A stretch of 64,000 nucleotides of DNA from Krasilnikovia cinnamomea (GCF_004217545.1 NZ_SHKY01000001.1:3162001-3226000); one strand, 5' to 3'. Counted from the first letter of the stretch, positions 1 to 8,628 are shown. Notes: generated by a model from the letters alone, not told the origin. Made by a program: numbers and translations.

Positions 1-590
1 GGCTTGACCAGCACCGGCGTGATCGACGGCGTGAAGCCGTGCTCGACCGCCTGCTGGATCGCCATCTGCAGCAGCGCGAGCTGCAGCAGCGCGCCCACCC
101 CGGTCAGGTAGTAGAACCGCGAGCCCGACACCTTCGCGCCGCGCTCGGTGTCGATCGCCCGCAGCCCCTCACCCAGCTCCAGGTGGTCCTTGGGCTCGGG
201 GATGTCCGGGATCTGCCCGACCTCGCGCAGCACCACGAAGTCGTCCTCGCCGCCGGGTGGCACCCCGTCCTGGACCAGGTTGGGCACGGCCAGATGCGCC
301 CGGCGCAGTGCCTGGTCGGCGTCGGTCGCGGCGGCCTCGGCCGCCTTCACCTCGGCAGCCAGTTCTTTGGTACGCGCCAGCAGCGCGGCCCGTTCGTCGC
401 CGGTGGCCTTCGGCACCTGCTTGCCCAGGGACTTCTGCTCCGCCCGTACAGCCTCGAAGCGCTGGGTGGCGGCCCGGCGCTCCTCGTCGGCGCGCAGCAG
501 GTCGTCGACCACCGTGGTCGGTTCGCCGCGCAGGCGCTGGCTGGCACGGATCGGCTCGGGGTCCTCGCGGAGCAGACGCAGGTCAATCAC
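1..590 (-). CDS. serS: Seryl-tRNA synthetase, N-terminal part (cut by the left edge)
   Basis: Charges tRNA-Ser with serine in the cytoplasm (class II aminoacyl-tRNA synthetase). Only about the first 196 residues are present; the C-terminal part of the catalytic core lies beyond base 1. The N-terminus [10 protein letters not shown] is typical of SerRS and is followed by a long charged helical hairpin (about residues 25-100), the coiled-coil arm that holds the long variable arm of tRNA-Ser, then by [10 protein letters not shown] at the beginning of the catalytic domain. The start is GTG at 590. No Shine-Dalgarno sequence is present, but a TAGGCT -10 element ends 8 bases upstream, so the transcript is probably leaderless. 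A tRNA-Ser(UGA) gene lies at 55.6 kb in the same window. Confidence 0.96.
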   Translation of the reverse strand, partial: MIDLRLLREDPEPIRASQRLRGEPTTVVDDLLRADEERRAATQRFEAVRAEQKSLGKQVPKATGDERAALLARTKELAAEVKAAEAAATDADQALRRAHLAVPNLVQDGVPPGGEDDFVVLREVGQIPDIPEPKDHLELGEGLRAIDTERGAKVSGSRFYYLTGVGALLQLALLQMAIQQAVEHGFTPSITPVLVK

Positions 591-598
591 GGTAGTTG

Positions 599-604
599 AG
601 CCTA
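599..604 (-). promoter_or_regulatory. -10 element of leaderless serS promoter
   Basis: TAGGCT followed by 8 bases and the GTG start of serS; no ribosome-binding site lies between them. Confidence 0.6.
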
Positions 605-651
605 CCGGCGCCCCCGGCCCTCGTTCAGCCTGATATCGCCTGCCGTCCCGA

Positions 652-1416
652 TCAGGCCGACTCGTCGCGTTCCGCCGACTCGGGCGGCAACGGCTGGGCC
701 GAGGTGACGGTGAGGCCGTACGGCGCCTCCGGGGGCCCCTCGTCGTCGGTGTCGCGGGGCCGCCGCCACGACCACACCGTGGGTGCGGCCGCCTCGTCAG
801 CGCCGTCGGCGGGCTCGCGCTCCGCGCCGGGTTCGAGGTGCCGGCCCGCCAGGTACAGCGCCAGCATGACGGCCGCGACCCCGAACAGCGCACACCAGAT
901 TCCCCGCCCGTACGTCAGCTTCAACTGGTCGTCGCCGAGCTGGACGGTGAAGACGCTGCCCAGTACCCCGCTGGCGTGGCGCAGGTGGGCCGTCGCGGCG
1001 GCCAGCAGGGCGAGCAGGACCCCGGCGGTGCTGAGCCCGACCAGCCGGGCGTACCGGCGGCCGGTACGCGGGCCGAACAGCACCAGCACCACGGCCGTGA
1101 CCAGCGGGAACAGCCCCACGAGATAGCCGCCACCCCACGCGCCCAGGTCGGCGACCGTGGCGGACAGCGGCTTGGTGCCGACCTGGCCGTCGCCGAAGAC
1201 GGTGGCGTCCACCGCGGTGACCTGCCATTCGGAGATCAGCGACGCGCCCAGCGCGACGCCGCCCAGCGCGGCGGCCAGCGGCACGAGTCGCCGGTCCGCG
1301 GCCAGCCCGCCGGCCCAGTCGGCGAGGCGCCGTCGCGGCCGCTCCGGACCCGACTCGTCGTCGTGGCCGAACTCGACCACCGATGGCTGTTCCCCGGCCG
1401 GCATGAGATCCATCAT
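652..1416 (-). CDS. Four-helix integral membrane protein, function unknown
   Basis: A 254-residue protein that I do not recognise. It has a hydrophilic N-terminus rich in Glu and Arg, then four hydrophobic segments: around [58 protein letters not shown] and [21 protein letters not shown] charged, Pro-rich cytoplasmic tail of about 60 residues follows. The start is ambiguous: the codons at 1416 and 1413 are both ATG and another ATG is at 1404. There is no clear ribosome-binding site. It diverges from the osmC-like gene with only 54 bases between start codons, so the two promoters must overlap. Location in the cytoplasmic membrane is clear; the role is not. Confidence 0.75.
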   Translation of the reverse strand: MMDLMPAGEQPSVVEFGHDDESGPERPRRRLADWAGGLAADRRLVPLAAALGGVALGASLISEWQVTAVDATVFGDGQVGTKPLSATVADLGAWGGGYLVGLFPLVTAVVLVLFGPRTGRRYARLVGLSTAGVLLALLAAATAHLRHASGVLGSVFTVQLGDDQLKLTYGRGIWCALFGVAAVMLALYLAGRHLEPGAEREPADGADEAAAPTVWSWRRPRDTDDEGPPEAPYGLTVTSAQPLPPESAERDESA

Positions 1417-1457
1417 GGCCCGGTCCGGCCTCGGCGGCCAGCACACCACGAATGGAC

Positions 1458-1463
1458 TAGCGT
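1458..1463 (+). promoter_or_regulatory. -10 element of leaderless osmC-like promoter
   Basis: TAGCGT, then 7 bases, then the ATG at 1471. Confidence 0.6.
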
Positions 1464-1470
1464 CTGGTAC

Positions 1471-1899
1471 ATGCCTATTCGCACTGCATCAGCCCGCTGG
1501 TCCGGCAACCTCACCGAAGGCACCGGAACGATCAAGACCGGCAAGGGTGGCCTGTCCGGGAACTACTCCTTCGCGTCGCGGTTCGAGGAGGGCCAGGGGA
1601 CGAACCCCGAGGAGCTCATCGGCGCCGCGCACGCCGGCTGCTTCTCGATGGCCTTCTCCAAGGGCCTCGCCGACGCGGGTTTCACCCCCACCTCGGTCGA
1701 CACCACCGCGAAGGTCCACCTGGACAAGACCGACGCCGGGATGACCGTCACCCGCATCGAGCTGGAGACGGTCGGCGACGTGCCGGGCATCGACGACGGC
1801 ACGTTCCAGAAGATCGCCCTCGGCGCCAAGGAGAACTGCCCGATCTCGCGCCTGCTCTCCCCCGGCGCCGAGATCAGCCTGAACGCCTCGCTGGCCTGA
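1471..1899 (+). CDS. OsmC/Ohr family peroxiredoxin
   Basis: Thiol-dependent peroxidase of the OsmC/Ohr fold, 142 residues, cytoplasmic; the family reduces organic hydroperoxides and protects against oxidative and osmotic stress. The two redox cysteines are visible in HAGCFSMAFS (about residue 55) and KENCPISRL (about residue 121), and the N-terminal ARWSGNLTEGTGTI is typical of the OsmC subgroup. The start at 1471 is supported by a TAGCGT -10 element 7 bases upstream and the absence of a Shine-Dalgarno sequence. The gene diverges from a membrane protein and is followed by a GC-rich hairpin at 1906-1956. OsmC versus Ohr substrate preference cannot be decided from the sequence alone. Confidence 0.92.
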   Translation: MPIRTASARWSGNLTEGTGTIKTGKGGLSGNYSFASRFEEGQGTNPEELIGAAHAGCFSMAFSKGLADAGFTPTSVDTTAKVHLDKTDAGMTVTRIELETVGDVPGIDDGTFQKIALGAKENCPISRLLSPGAEISLNASLA

Positions 1900-1905
1900 T
1901 CCACA

Positions 1906-1956
1906 CGCGGCCGGTGTGCTCGCGTGTCTGTCCGACACCCGACCGCACCGGCCGCG
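1906..1956 (+). terminator. Hairpin terminator after the osmC-like gene
   Basis: CGCGGCCGGTG (1906-1916) pairs perfectly with CACCGGCCGCG (1946-1956); the loop contains a second small stem TGTC/GACA. No U-tract, as is usual for GC-rich actinobacterial terminators. Confidence 0.55.
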
Positions 1957-1999
1957 CCGATCGTCCCCCGGTGTGCGCCGGTGGCGCACAATGGGCGTT

Positions 2000-2353
2000 G
2001 TGCCGGTCGAGATGAGCCGTGAGCGCTTCGAGGAGCTGGTGGGTCAGGCCCTCGACGACGTACCGGTCGAGCTGCTCAACCTCATGGACAACGTCGTGAT
2101 CCTGGTCGAGGACGCGCCCCCGGACGGCGAGGAAGAGCTACTCGGCCTGTACGAGGGGCACGCGCTCACCGAGCGCGGCTGGGACTACGCCGGGGTGCTG
2201 CCGGACCGGATCACGATCTACCGCCGGCCGACCCTGAACGTCTGCGACACGGAGGCCGACGTCATCGAGGAGGTGGCGATCACGGTCGTGCACGAGATCG
2301 CCCACCATTTCGGCATCGATGATCACCGCCTGCATGAGCTGGGTTGGGGCTGA
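2000..2353 (+). CDS. Minimal zinc metallopeptidase (zincin-like)
   Basis: Small zincin-like metallopeptidase of 117 residues, a family widespread in actinobacteria with no established substrate. The zinc site is VVHEIAHHFGIDD near the C-terminus (HExxH about residues 99-103, with further downstream His residues). Upstream is the family's EELVGQALDDVP...LLNLMDNVVILVEDAP region. Starts are possible at 1991 (ATG), 2000 (GTG) or 2012 (ATG). I choose 2000 because CACAAT at 1987-1992 makes a -10 element 7 bases before it, matching the leaderless pattern of nearby genes. I recall this gene near serS and pheA in other actinobacteria, which fits the context here. Confidence 0.87.
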   Translation: MPVEMSRERFEELVGQALDDVPVELLNLMDNVVILVEDAPPDGEEELLGLYEGHALTERGWDYAGVLPDRITIYRRPTLNVCDTEADVIEEVAITVVHEIAHHFGIDDHRLHELGWG

Positions 2354-2360
2354 ACGGCCG

Positions 2361-2389
2361 GTGACGGTGTTGTGACCTGCTTCTACGCT
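2361..2389 (+). promoter_or_regulatory. Candidate promoter of the AIM24-family gene
   Basis: GTGACG (2361-2366), 17-base spacer, TACGCT (2384-2389). It precedes the start at 2421, which has a ribosome-binding site GGAAGGG. Confidence 0.4.
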
Positions 2390-2420
2390 TGGTCGCACAC
2401 CAACACGGAAGGGTCCCCCA

Positions 2421-3155
2421 ATGCGCAGTGACCTGTTCTCGGCGGAAAACCTCGAGAAGGAGTCGGCCCAGCCCGGCCTGCGGCTGCAGAACTCCAAGCT
2501 GCTCAAGGCGGAGCTGAACGGCGAGTTCATGGCGCGGACCGGCTCGATGGTCGCGTACCAGGGACAGGTCCAGTTCGAGGCGCTCGGCTCCGGCGGGCTC
2601 GGCAAGTTCCTCAAGCAGAAGCTGACCGGCGAGGGCGTACCGCTGATGCGGGTGAGCGGCCGCGGTGACGTCTTCCTGGCCGAGGCGGCCGCCGACATCC
2701 ACCTCATCGACCTGGAGCAGGGCGACGCCCTGTCGATCAACGGCGCCAACGTGCTGGCGTTCGACTCGACGCTGCAGTACGACATCAAGATGGTCCAGGG
2801 CGCGGGCATGATGTCCAACGCCGGCCTGTTCAACTGCGTCTTCACCGGATACGGCCGGATCGCGGTCACCACCAAGGGCACCCCCGTGGTGCTGACGGTG
2901 GACCAGCCCACGTACGTGGACCCGCAGGCCGCGATCTGCTGGTCGGCGAACCTGCAGACCGGCTACCACCGCGCGGAGCAGCTCGGCCTCGGCACGCTGA
3001 TGGGCCGCACCACCGGTGAGCGGTTCACGATGAGCTTCGCGGGCCAGGGCTTTGTCGTGGTGCAGCCCTCCGAGGAGCCTCCGGGCGGCCTGGCGGGTGC
3101 CGGCGCGGGCCAGCAGCAGCAACAGGGCGGACTCCTCGGCGGCCTGCTCGGCTGA
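2421..3155 (+). CDS. AIM24 family protein
   Basis: A 244-residue protein of the AIM24 (DUF124) family. These are beta-sandwich proteins related to the mitochondrial AIM24 protein, with no fixed bacterial function. The family pattern is visible in EFMARTGSMVAYQGQVQFEA, MRVSGRGDVFLAE, HLIDLEQGDALSINGANVLAF and GLFNCVFTGYGRIAVTTKG. No signal peptide or membrane segment is present. The last 30 residues are a low-complexity Gly/Gln tail (five glutamines in a row, then GGLLGGLLG), which may be a flexible oligomerisation tail. ATG at 2421 is preceded by GGAAGGG. It converges on pheA with a strong shared hairpin between them. Confidence 0.9.
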   Translation: MRSDLFSAENLEKESAQPGLRLQNSKLLKAELNGEFMARTGSMVAYQGQVQFEALGSGGLGKFLKQKLTGEGVPLMRVSGRGDVFLAEAAADIHLIDLEQGDALSINGANVLAFDSTLQYDIKMVQGAGMMSNAGLFNCVFTGYGRIAVTTKGTPVVLTVDQPTYVDPQAAICWSANLQTGYHRAEQLGLGTLMGRTTGERFTMSFAGQGFVVVQPSEEPPGGLAGAGAGQQQQQGGLLGGLLG

Positions 3156-3195
3156 CCGCCGCCGTACTCGCGGCGTGCGCTCCTGCGGCCGGATC

Positions 3196-3234
3196 TTGAA
3201 GAGCTCGGGTGCGGAACTGACCCGAACTCTTCAA
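3196..3234. terminator. Bidirectional hairpin between convergent AIM24 and pheA genes
   Basis: A 15-bp stem (3196-3210 with 3220-3234, one C/A mismatch) and a 9-base loop. The stem starts TTGAAGAG and ends CTCTTCAA, so it gives a short T run in both directions. It suits the convergent gene ends on either side. Confidence 0.75.
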
Positions 3235-3249
3235 CGTTCCCCGTCGATT

Positions 3250-4206
3250 TCAGGCTGGCTCGCCTGCGCGTAGGCGAGCCAGCCACGCCGCGCTGTCGGC
3301 GAAGTCGCGATTGGACAGTCCGGTCGGCGGTTCCGCCGGCCGGACTGCCTCGGCGGCCGACCATCGGTGGCGCGGATAGCTGCCGAGGAAGCGCACGTCG
3401 GCGCAGATCCGGCGCAGTCCCTGCAGCGCCTCGCCCAGCCGGGGCTCGGCGACGTGCCCGGTGCAGTCGAGGAAGAACACGTAGATGCCGAGCTGCTCGC
3501 CCGTGGGGCGGGACTCGATGCGGCTCAGGTTGATGCCCCGGACGGCGAGCTCGGTCAGCACCGCCAGCAGCGCACCGACGCGGTCGTGGGCGATCGAGAC
3601 CGCCAGCGACGTGATGTCGTCGCCGGTCGGGGCGGCCGGGGGCGCGGGCCGCGACAGCAGCGCGAACCGGGTGACCGCGTCCGGGCGGTCGGCGATCTTG
3701 TCGGCGAGCACGCTCAGCTTGTTGCGGGGCACGCCGATCGGCGCGCAGATCGCGGCGTCGTACTCCCCCGCCCCGGCGGCGATCGCGGCGGCCGCGTTGG
3801 ACAGCACGTCGACGACCACGGCATCGGGCAGATGCGTACGCAGGAAGGCGCGGCACTGGGCGGACGCCTGCGGATGCGCCGCGACCGTACGGATCTCGTG
3901 CAGCGGGATCAGCCGCGGCGCCGCCAGCTGGAACTCGACCGGCAGCACGACCTCCCGCGTGATCACCAACGGGCTGCCGGTGGCCAGCTCGTCGAGGGTG
4001 ACCGGTACGGCACCGCCCACCGAGTTCTCCAGCGGCACGAGCGCGGCGTCGGCCTCGCCGGAGCGCACCGCGTCGAGCGCCTCCGGCACGCTGCGGGCGG
4101 GAGTACGGCTGCCGCGCTCGGCGGCGGGGATGGTGCGCAGCGCCTGCTCCGTGAAGGTCCCTTCGGGACCGAGGTAGACGAATCGGGTCGGCGGGGTTCC
4201 CGGCAT
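3250..4206 (-). CDS. pheA: Prephenate dehydratase
   Basis: Converts prephenate to phenylpyruvate in phenylalanine biosynthesis. The 318-residue protein is a monofunctional PDT with no chorismate mutase domain. It has the catalytic domain (about residues 8-185, beginning FVYLGPEGTFTEQA, with the TRF catalytic motif in DAVTRFALLSR) and a C-terminal ACT domain (about 205-280) holding the phenylalanine-binding ESRP motif (INLSRIESRPTGEQLG). Feedback inhibition by phenylalanine is therefore expected. After the ACT domain there is a tail of about 45 residues not usual for the family. The ATG at 4206 follows a TAAGCT -10 element by 6 bases, with no ribosome-binding site. Confidence 0.95.
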   Translation of the reverse strand: MPGTPPTRFVYLGPEGTFTEQALRTIPAAERGSRTPARSVPEALDAVRSGEADAALVPLENSVGGAVPVTLDELATGSPLVITREVVLPVEFQLAAPRLIPLHEIRTVAAHPQASAQCRAFLRTHLPDAVVVDVLSNAAAAIAAGAGEYDAAICAPIGVPRNKLSVLADKIADRPDAVTRFALLSRPAPPAAPTGDDITSLAVSIAHDRVGALLAVLTELAVRGINLSRIESRPTGEQLGIYVFFLDCTGHVAEPRLGEALQGLRRICADVRFLGSYPRHRWSAAEAVRPAEPPTGLSNRDFADSAAWLARLRAGEPA

Positions 4207-4212
4207 GGGCCC

Positions 4213-4218
4213 AGCTTA
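4213..4218 (-). promoter_or_regulatory. -10 element of leaderless pheA promoter
   Basis: TAAGCT, 6 bases, ATG at 4206. Confidence 0.6.
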
Positions 4219-4256
4219 ATGACGCGCGCCGGCCACGGTCCGCCGCCCGGGTGCCG

Positions 4257-6155
4257 TCACCGGCTCGGCACGCCGGTCCCGGCCAGCGCCTCCTGCACGC
4301 TGTCGAGCAGGCTGTCGGTGGTGAACGGCTTGTGCAGCAGAATCCCGCCGGTGGCCCGCCCCACCCCGGCGTTGCCGTCGGTGTAGCCGGACACGAACAG
4401 CACCGGGATGTCCGGCTGGCGGTCCTTGATCCGCTGCGCCAGTTCCGGCCCGGACATCTGCGGCATGAGCACGTCCGTCAGCAGCAGGTCGAACGGTTCG
4501 TCGGCGAGTTTCAACGCCCCCTCCGGATCCGCGGCCGGTACGGGCTTGTACCCGTTGCGGTCGAGGATGCGCACCATGAGTTCGCGGACGGTCTCGTCGT
4601 CGTCGACCACCAGCACCCGTTCGCCGTTGCCGTGGGCGGTGGGGCGGTCCGCCACGGTGGCGGTGGGCTGGTCGGACACCTCCGCGGCCGGGAACAGCAC
4701 GGAGAAGGTGGTGCCGACGTGCAGTTCGGAGGCGATCCGGATGCTGCCGCCGGCGTCGGTGACGATGCCGTAGACGGTGGCCAGCCCGAGCCCCGTACCC
4801 TCGTGTTTCGCCTTCGTGGTGAAGAACGGTTCGAAGACCCGGTTGACCACCTCGGGCGCCATGCCGGTCCCGGTGTCGTTGACGGTCAGCCGGATGTAGC
4901 GGCCCGACAGCGGTGGTGGCGCGTAGCCGACCTCGTCGGAGCTGATCTCGACGTGATCCACCTCCATCACCAGCACGCCGCCGTCGGGCATGGCGTCGCG
5001 GGCGTTGATGACGAGGTTGAACAGGACCTGGTCGATGCTGCTGCGGTCGGCGATGATCGTGGTCGGCTGCTCGCCGGTGCGGGTGACGAGCTGAATGTGC
5101 CCACCCAGCGTGCGGGAGAACAGGTCGTTGGCCTCGGCGACGACGTCGTTGAGGTCGATGATGGCGGGCTCGGTGCGTTCACTGCGGGCGAAGACGAGCA
5201 GCTGGTGGGTGAGCCGGCGGGCCCGTTCGGCGGCCCGCAGCACCCGGGCCAGGTCGTCGCGGGCCTCGCTGTCGGTCGGGATCTGCTCGGCGGCGAACTG
5301 GCTGTAGTTGAGGATGATCGCCAGCAGGTTGTTGAAGTCGTGCGCGATGCCGCCGGCGAGCTGGCCGAGGCTCTCCAGGCGCTGCGCGGTCTGCGTACGC
5401 TCCAGCGCGGCCCGCTCCTTGGCGCCGGCCCGCTTGCGGGCGGTGATGTCGTGCTCGATCGAGGCCACGGCCGTCACGTTCCCGGCCGGGTCGCGGACCG
5501 GGGCGAGCATGACCGAGACGTCGAACGGCGTGCCGTCGTGGCGTACCCGGGTGACCTCGATCTGGTCGCTGCGCCGCCCCTGGGCCGCCTCGGCGAACAT
5601 CGCCAGCAGTGCCGTGCCGTCGTCGGGCGGCGCGAGCATCTGGATGCTGGACCCGATCGCCGCGGCCCTGGTGTAGCCGTAGATCTCCTCGGCGCCCCGG
5701 TTCCAGGTGGTGATCGTTCCTTCGGGGGTCGCGGTGTAGACCGCGTCGCTGGAGGCTTCCAGGACCGCGGCCAGCATCACCTGATCCTTGACGGCCTCGG
5801 CGGAGTTGAATTCGAGCAGGCGGCGATGGCTGGCGATGACGACGCAGATGGCCGTGGCCACGAGCGTGACCGCGATGCGCAGGACCTGGTCCGGCGTGCC
5901 CCACAGGCCCTGGTAGGACGAGACGACGATGACGAGCGTCGTGGCGTACGTGCCGATCAGGGCCACCACGGTCGGGCTGCCGGACACCGCCGCGAAGCAG
6001 GGGCCGAGCGCGATGAAGCCGAACGACAGCAGGTGCGGCTCGGCGCTCAGGCTGAAGATGGCCAGGCCGCTGGTCGCCACCATCGGCATGATCCAAGGGT
6101 TGAGACGACGGGAACCGGGGCCGCCGCCTGACGTGGCCCGGGTTCCCCTGCTCAT
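4257..6155 (-). CDS. Membrane-bound PAS hybrid histidine kinase with receiver domain
   Basis: A 632-residue hybrid kinase. Three or four N-terminal membrane helices (about residues 20-110) with almost no extracellular loop are followed by a PAS domain (about 125-235, TWNRGAEEIYGYTRAAA). A HisKA domain of the GGIAHDFNN type follows with His near residue 272, then a HATPase domain ([35 protein letters not shown]) and a C-terminal receiver with phospho-acceptor Asp near 561 in LLLTDVLMP and Lys in LLHKPF. It has no DNA-binding output, so signalling must pass to another protein. The start at 6155 has AAGGGA upstream; an upstream ATG at 6182 is possible. It closely resembles the kinase at 51869-54058. 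The sensed signal is unknown. Confidence 0.9.
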   Translation of the reverse strand: MSRGTRATSGGGPGSRRLNPWIMPMVATSGLAIFSLSAEPHLLSFGFIALGPCFAAVSGSPTVVALIGTYATTLVIVVSSYQGLWGTPDQVLRIAVTLVATAICVVIASHRRLLEFNSAEAVKDQVMLAAVLEASSDAVYTATPEGTITTWNRGAEEIYGYTRAAAIGSSIQMLAPPDDGTALLAMFAEAAQGRRSDQIEVTRVRHDGTPFDVSVMLAPVRDPAGNVTAVASIEHDITARKRAGAKERAALERTQTAQRLESLGQLAGGIAHDFNNLLAIILNYSQFAAEQIPTDSEARDDLARVLRAAERARRLTHQLLVFARSERTEPAIIDLNDVVAEANDLFSRTLGGHIQLVTRTGEQPTTIIADRSSIDQVLFNLVINARDAMPDGGVLVMEVDHVEISSDEVGYAPPPLSGRYIRLTVNDTGTGMAPEVVNRVFEPFFTTKAKHEGTGLGLATVYGIVTDAGGSIRIASELHVGTTFSVLFPAAEVSDQPTATVADRPTAHGNGERVLVVDDDETVRELMVRILDRNGYKPVPAADPEGALKLADEPFDLLLTDVLMPQMSGPELAQRIKDRQPDIPVLFVSGYTDGNAGVGRATGGILLHKPFTTDSLLDSVQEALAGTGVPSR

Positions 6156-6277
6156 CACGATGTCCCTTCGGAGGCGCACCATGCTTGGACCAGGCCCAAC
6201 ATTACGCTCATATCGGGTGTAACGGGCGTCTATCGACGATGCGCGAGCGCCGACCGGCCTTCCGGACGGTGTGCCGG

Positions 6278-6862
6278 TCAGAAGCCGCAGGCCCGGACCC
6301 GTATGCCGGGTGGTGCGTCGGCCTGAACCTGGTCGCTGCACACGTCCGCGCCGGCCTCGACCAGCCGTAACGCACTGGGTTTACCCCGGCTGACGACAAA
6401 TAACGGTTCGTCCTGCTCCGCGTTCTCGGCGGCCAGCCGCACCGTGGTGAACTGCCACGACTCCGCGCAGAACGGGCCCTCGGCCACCTTCAGGGGTGCG
6501 TCCGGGATACCCGGCTTCCCGTTGATCAGGGCCAGCACCTGCTGCCCGGTGGGCCCCTTCGCGCACGGACCGGCCGGTGACGGCGGCGGAGTGGTCGTGG
6601 GGGCGGCGGTCGTCCTCGGCGGCGTCGGGAAAGTCGGCGCCACCCCGGTCGGCAGCCCTCCGGCCGGCACACCCGGCACGCTCACGCTTGGCACCCCGGG
6701 CATCCCCACCGACGGGTACGCCGATGCCGGCGGCGCGCTGGGGGCGCCGGGCGGCGCCGTGGGCAGGGGTTGCGGAGGCGCCCCACCGCAACCGGCGAGC
6801 GCGGCCAGCGTGCCGCACACCAGCAGGCGGGCGGCGGTACGGCGTGCGCGCGGGCGTGCCAC
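6278..6862 (-). CDS. Secreted lipoprotein with Pro-rich linker, function unknown
   Basis: A 194-residue protein starting at GTG 6862. The N-terminus has twin Arg-rich residues, a hydrophobic stretch and a lipobox LAGC (about residues 22-25), so it should be lipidated and anchored outside the membrane. Residues 26-95 are Pro, Ala, Thr and Gly rich, a linker through the cell wall. A small C-terminal domain of about 100 residues has three or four cysteines (PCAKG, PFCAES, ADVCSD, RACGF) that could form disulfides. I do not recognise this domain. A TACCAT -10 element ends 6 bases before the start, so the mRNA is probably leaderless. Confidence 0.8.
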   Translation of the reverse strand: MARPRARRTAARLLVCGTLAALAGCGGAPPQPLPTAPPGAPSAPPASAYPSVGMPGVPSVSVPGVPAGGLPTGVAPTFPTPPRTTAAPTTTPPPSPAGPCAKGPTGQQVLALINGKPGIPDAPLKVAEGPFCAESWQFTTVRLAAENAEQDEPLFVVSRGKPSALRLVEAGADVCSDQVQADAPPGIRVRACGF

Positions 6863-6868
6863 GGGCCC

Positions 6869-6874
6869 ATGGTA
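6869..6874 (-). promoter_or_regulatory. -10 element of leaderless lipoprotein promoter
   Basis: TACCAT, 6 bases, GTG at 6862. Confidence 0.55.
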
Positions 6875-6894
6875 GGGCCTCACGACGGTCGATG

Positions 6895-7284
6895 TCAGTC
6901 GGCGATACGGTGCCCCGCCGCGGCGAGGGTGTCCATCGCCTCGCGCAGCCGCACCGTCGGGACCAGCAGATAGTCCGTGTCGTACGTGGAGAAGGTGACG
7001 ATGTTGACCCGCGCCTCGGCCAGCGGCCCGATGAGCGAGGCCAGCACACCGGTCAGGGCGAGGTCGAGCGGGCCGACCACGCGCAGGGCGCGCCACGGCG
7101 TCTCCGCGACCGCGTCGGCGGGCGCCCGGTCGGCCGGGCAGATGACGGACAGCTCGTCGGGGGCCCAGGTCACCGAGATGACCCCCTTGTCGTCCGGCCC
7201 GCTGCTCAACGAGGCGGGCAGGGCGGATCCGGCTGGGAGCCGGCACACCGCGTACTCCTCCGGCAGCAGCTCCAGATCCAACAT
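6895..7284 (-). CDS. ACT domain protein
   Basis: A stand-alone protein of 129 residues with the CASTOR/ACT-like fold: an N-terminal half with ISVTWAPDELSVICP and a C-terminal ACT-like half WRALRVVGPLDLALTGVLASLIGPLAEARVNIVTFSTYDTDYLLVP. Such proteins usually bind an amino acid and act as small regulators; the ligand cannot be told from the sequence. The start at 7284 is supported by a TAGTCT -10 element 6 bases upstream, indicating a leaderless message. It lies 32 bases upstream of the lipoprotein gene, which has its own promoter. Confidence 0.87.
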   Translation of the reverse strand: MLDLELLPEEYAVCRLPAGSALPASLSSGPDDKGVISVTWAPDELSVICPADRAPADAVAETPWRALRVVGPLDLALTGVLASLIGPLAEARVNIVTFSTYDTDYLLVPTVRLREAMDTLAAAGHRIAD

Positions 7285-7290
7285 GAGGGA

Positions 7291-7296
7291 AGACTA
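7291..7296 (-). promoter_or_regulatory. -10 element of leaderless ACT-protein promoter
   Basis: TAGTCT, 6 bases, ATG at 7284. Confidence 0.55.
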
Positions 7297-7369
7297 CGTT
7301 CCCCGCGTGCTTCGCCCAATGCCTCGCGGGTGCGTTGATCGCCACAACCAGACATCCGGCCACGGCCGG

Positions 7370-7834
7370 TCAGTACCGGACTGCGGAGAGGAACGTCAGT
7401 GAGGCGACGACGTGGCCGCCCTGCCAGAGCGGGGTGGCGATCGCGTCGACGGTCAGGTGCGCCGGGTCGGTGGCCGGCTGCAGCCGCATGAGGCCGCGGG
7501 CGAGCCGCTGGCTGCGGATGGCCAGCAGCGGCGGGATCTTCTCCACCTCGGGCTCGGACAACTCGCCCGCGCCCGCGGTGAAGTCGATGAGCCGCAGCAC
7601 GCCGCCCAGCAGGGGCTGGCCCACCGCGTCGGCGGGGGCACCGAGGCCGAGCAGCTCGCTGCCCGACGGCGAGATCGCGAGGATCCGGGAGGTCACGTCG
7701 ATGACCAGGCACGGCTCGGCCGCAGCCGTCACCGTCGACGTCCATCGGTCGATGCCGCCGACGAACTCGGCCTCCGCCGGGGTCCGCGCCTGCGGCACGA
7801 ACGCGCCCGAGAGTGAGAGTTCGACGTGCGCCAC
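7370..7834 (-). CDS. Small PAS-like protein
   Basis: A cytoplasmic protein of 154 residues that looks like a single PAS fold. The stretch PCLVIDVTSRILAISPSGSELLGLGAPADAVGQPLL (in two parts) reads as a PAS core, and the C-terminus HLTVDAIATPLWQGGHVVASLTFLSAV would be its last strands. There is no kinase, cyclase or DNA-binding part, so it may be a stand-alone sensor or adaptor. Two GTG starts are possible (7840 and 7834). GGGAGG is spaced correctly only for 7834, which I use. The ligand and partner are unknown. Confidence 0.75.
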   Translation of the reverse strand: MAHVELSLSGAFVPQARTPAEAEFVGGIDRWTSTVTAAAEPCLVIDVTSRILAISPSGSELLGLGAPADAVGQPLLGGVLRLIDFTAGAGELSEPEVEKIPPLLAIRSQRLARGLMRLQPATDPAHLTVDAIATPLWQGGHVVASLTFLSAVRY

Positions 7835-7884
7835 CCGCACCTCCCTGTAAGTCCGCGCACGGGTTCGTGCACTGACTCCGAACG

Positions 7885-8628
7885 TTACCGGCGGGCCGAA
7901 CGCTTGTCAGCGGCCGTTTGTCCGGTGCCGTGCCAGCGATAGTCGCCACCCGGGCGGTACGGCGCGTTCGACCAGGTGTCGGGGCGGCGGGCGACGGCGG
8001 AGAGCTTCCCGGCGGTGGCCGAGGAGATGCGCGCCCCGCCCGCGATGAGCAGCCGGTCCAGCTCCTTGTGGGTGGCCACGAGGCAGTCCTTGGGCAGGCC
8101 GTGCACGCTGATCACGCCGGAACCGACGAACGCCAGCACGGGACTCACCGGCACGGAGAGCCCGACCGCGGCGGACATCGCGCGGGCGGCGCGCTTCGCG
8201 TCCCGGCGCGCCTCGGTGACGTACGCGGGACGCTTGCCGTTGATCTGCACGACGTCACCGGCGATGAGCACGCGGGCGCGGCCGTGGTCGGCGACCGTGA
8301 CCGCGTACACGCCGCCCGGGCCGATCGCGAGGAAGCCCGCGCGGTCGTCGACCGGGTCGGGTTCGTACATGCCGACGGAGTCGGTGCGCGGCCAGTCGAC
8401 GATGTGCCAGGCGGGACCGAGCCGGTCCAGGCGGGTGAGCGCGCGGGCACCGGCGGCCTCCACGCGGCGGGCCTCCCGCTCGGCGCGGCGGCGGCGGGCC
8501 CAGTCGAACGGGCTGAGGCGGGGCACCTCCAGCGCGGCGGGTGGCGCGTCGCGGTGCGGGCCCCGGACGGGGGTGAGGGCTTTGCTGGGAACGGGCAGGG
8601 TGGCGGGGCGGGCGGAGAAGACAGTCAC
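7885..8628 (-). CDS. NERD-like (nuclease-related) domain protein
   Basis: A 247-residue cytoplasmic protein. A basic N-terminal region with a helical stretch rich in Arg, Glu and Ala (about 35-65) precedes a domain with GFLAIGPGGVYAVTVADHGRARVLIAGDVVQINGKRP and PVSPVLAFVGSGVISVHGLPKDCLVATHKELDRLL (both quoted in part). This matches the layout of NERD domains, which are distantly related to restriction-type nucleases. The usual catalytic Glu/Lys pattern is not obvious, so it may not cut DNA. The first ATG would be at 8652, but GTG at 8628 has GGAGG five bases upstream and is preferred. Confidence 0.65.
   Translation of the reverse strand: MTVFSARPATLPVPSKALTPVRGPHRDAPPAALEVPRLSPFDWARRRRAEREARRVEAAGARALTRLDRLGPAWHIVDWPRTDSVGMYEPDPVDDRAGFLAIGPGGVYAVTVADHGRARVLIAGDVVQINGKRPAYVTEARRDAKRAARAMSAAVGLSVPVSPVLAFVGSGVISVHGLPKDCLVATHKELDRLLIAGGARISSATAGKLSAVARRPDTWSNAPYRPGGDYRWHGTGQTAADKRSARR

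Noticed and set aside
4251..6131. A long open frame of about 626 codons on the plus strand opposite the hybrid kinase
   Set aside because: It is antisense to a kinase with all expected motifs; its composition (His, Gly, Val, Arg, Asp rich, no domains) is the usual shadow in GC-rich DNA. Many similar long shadows were dropped.
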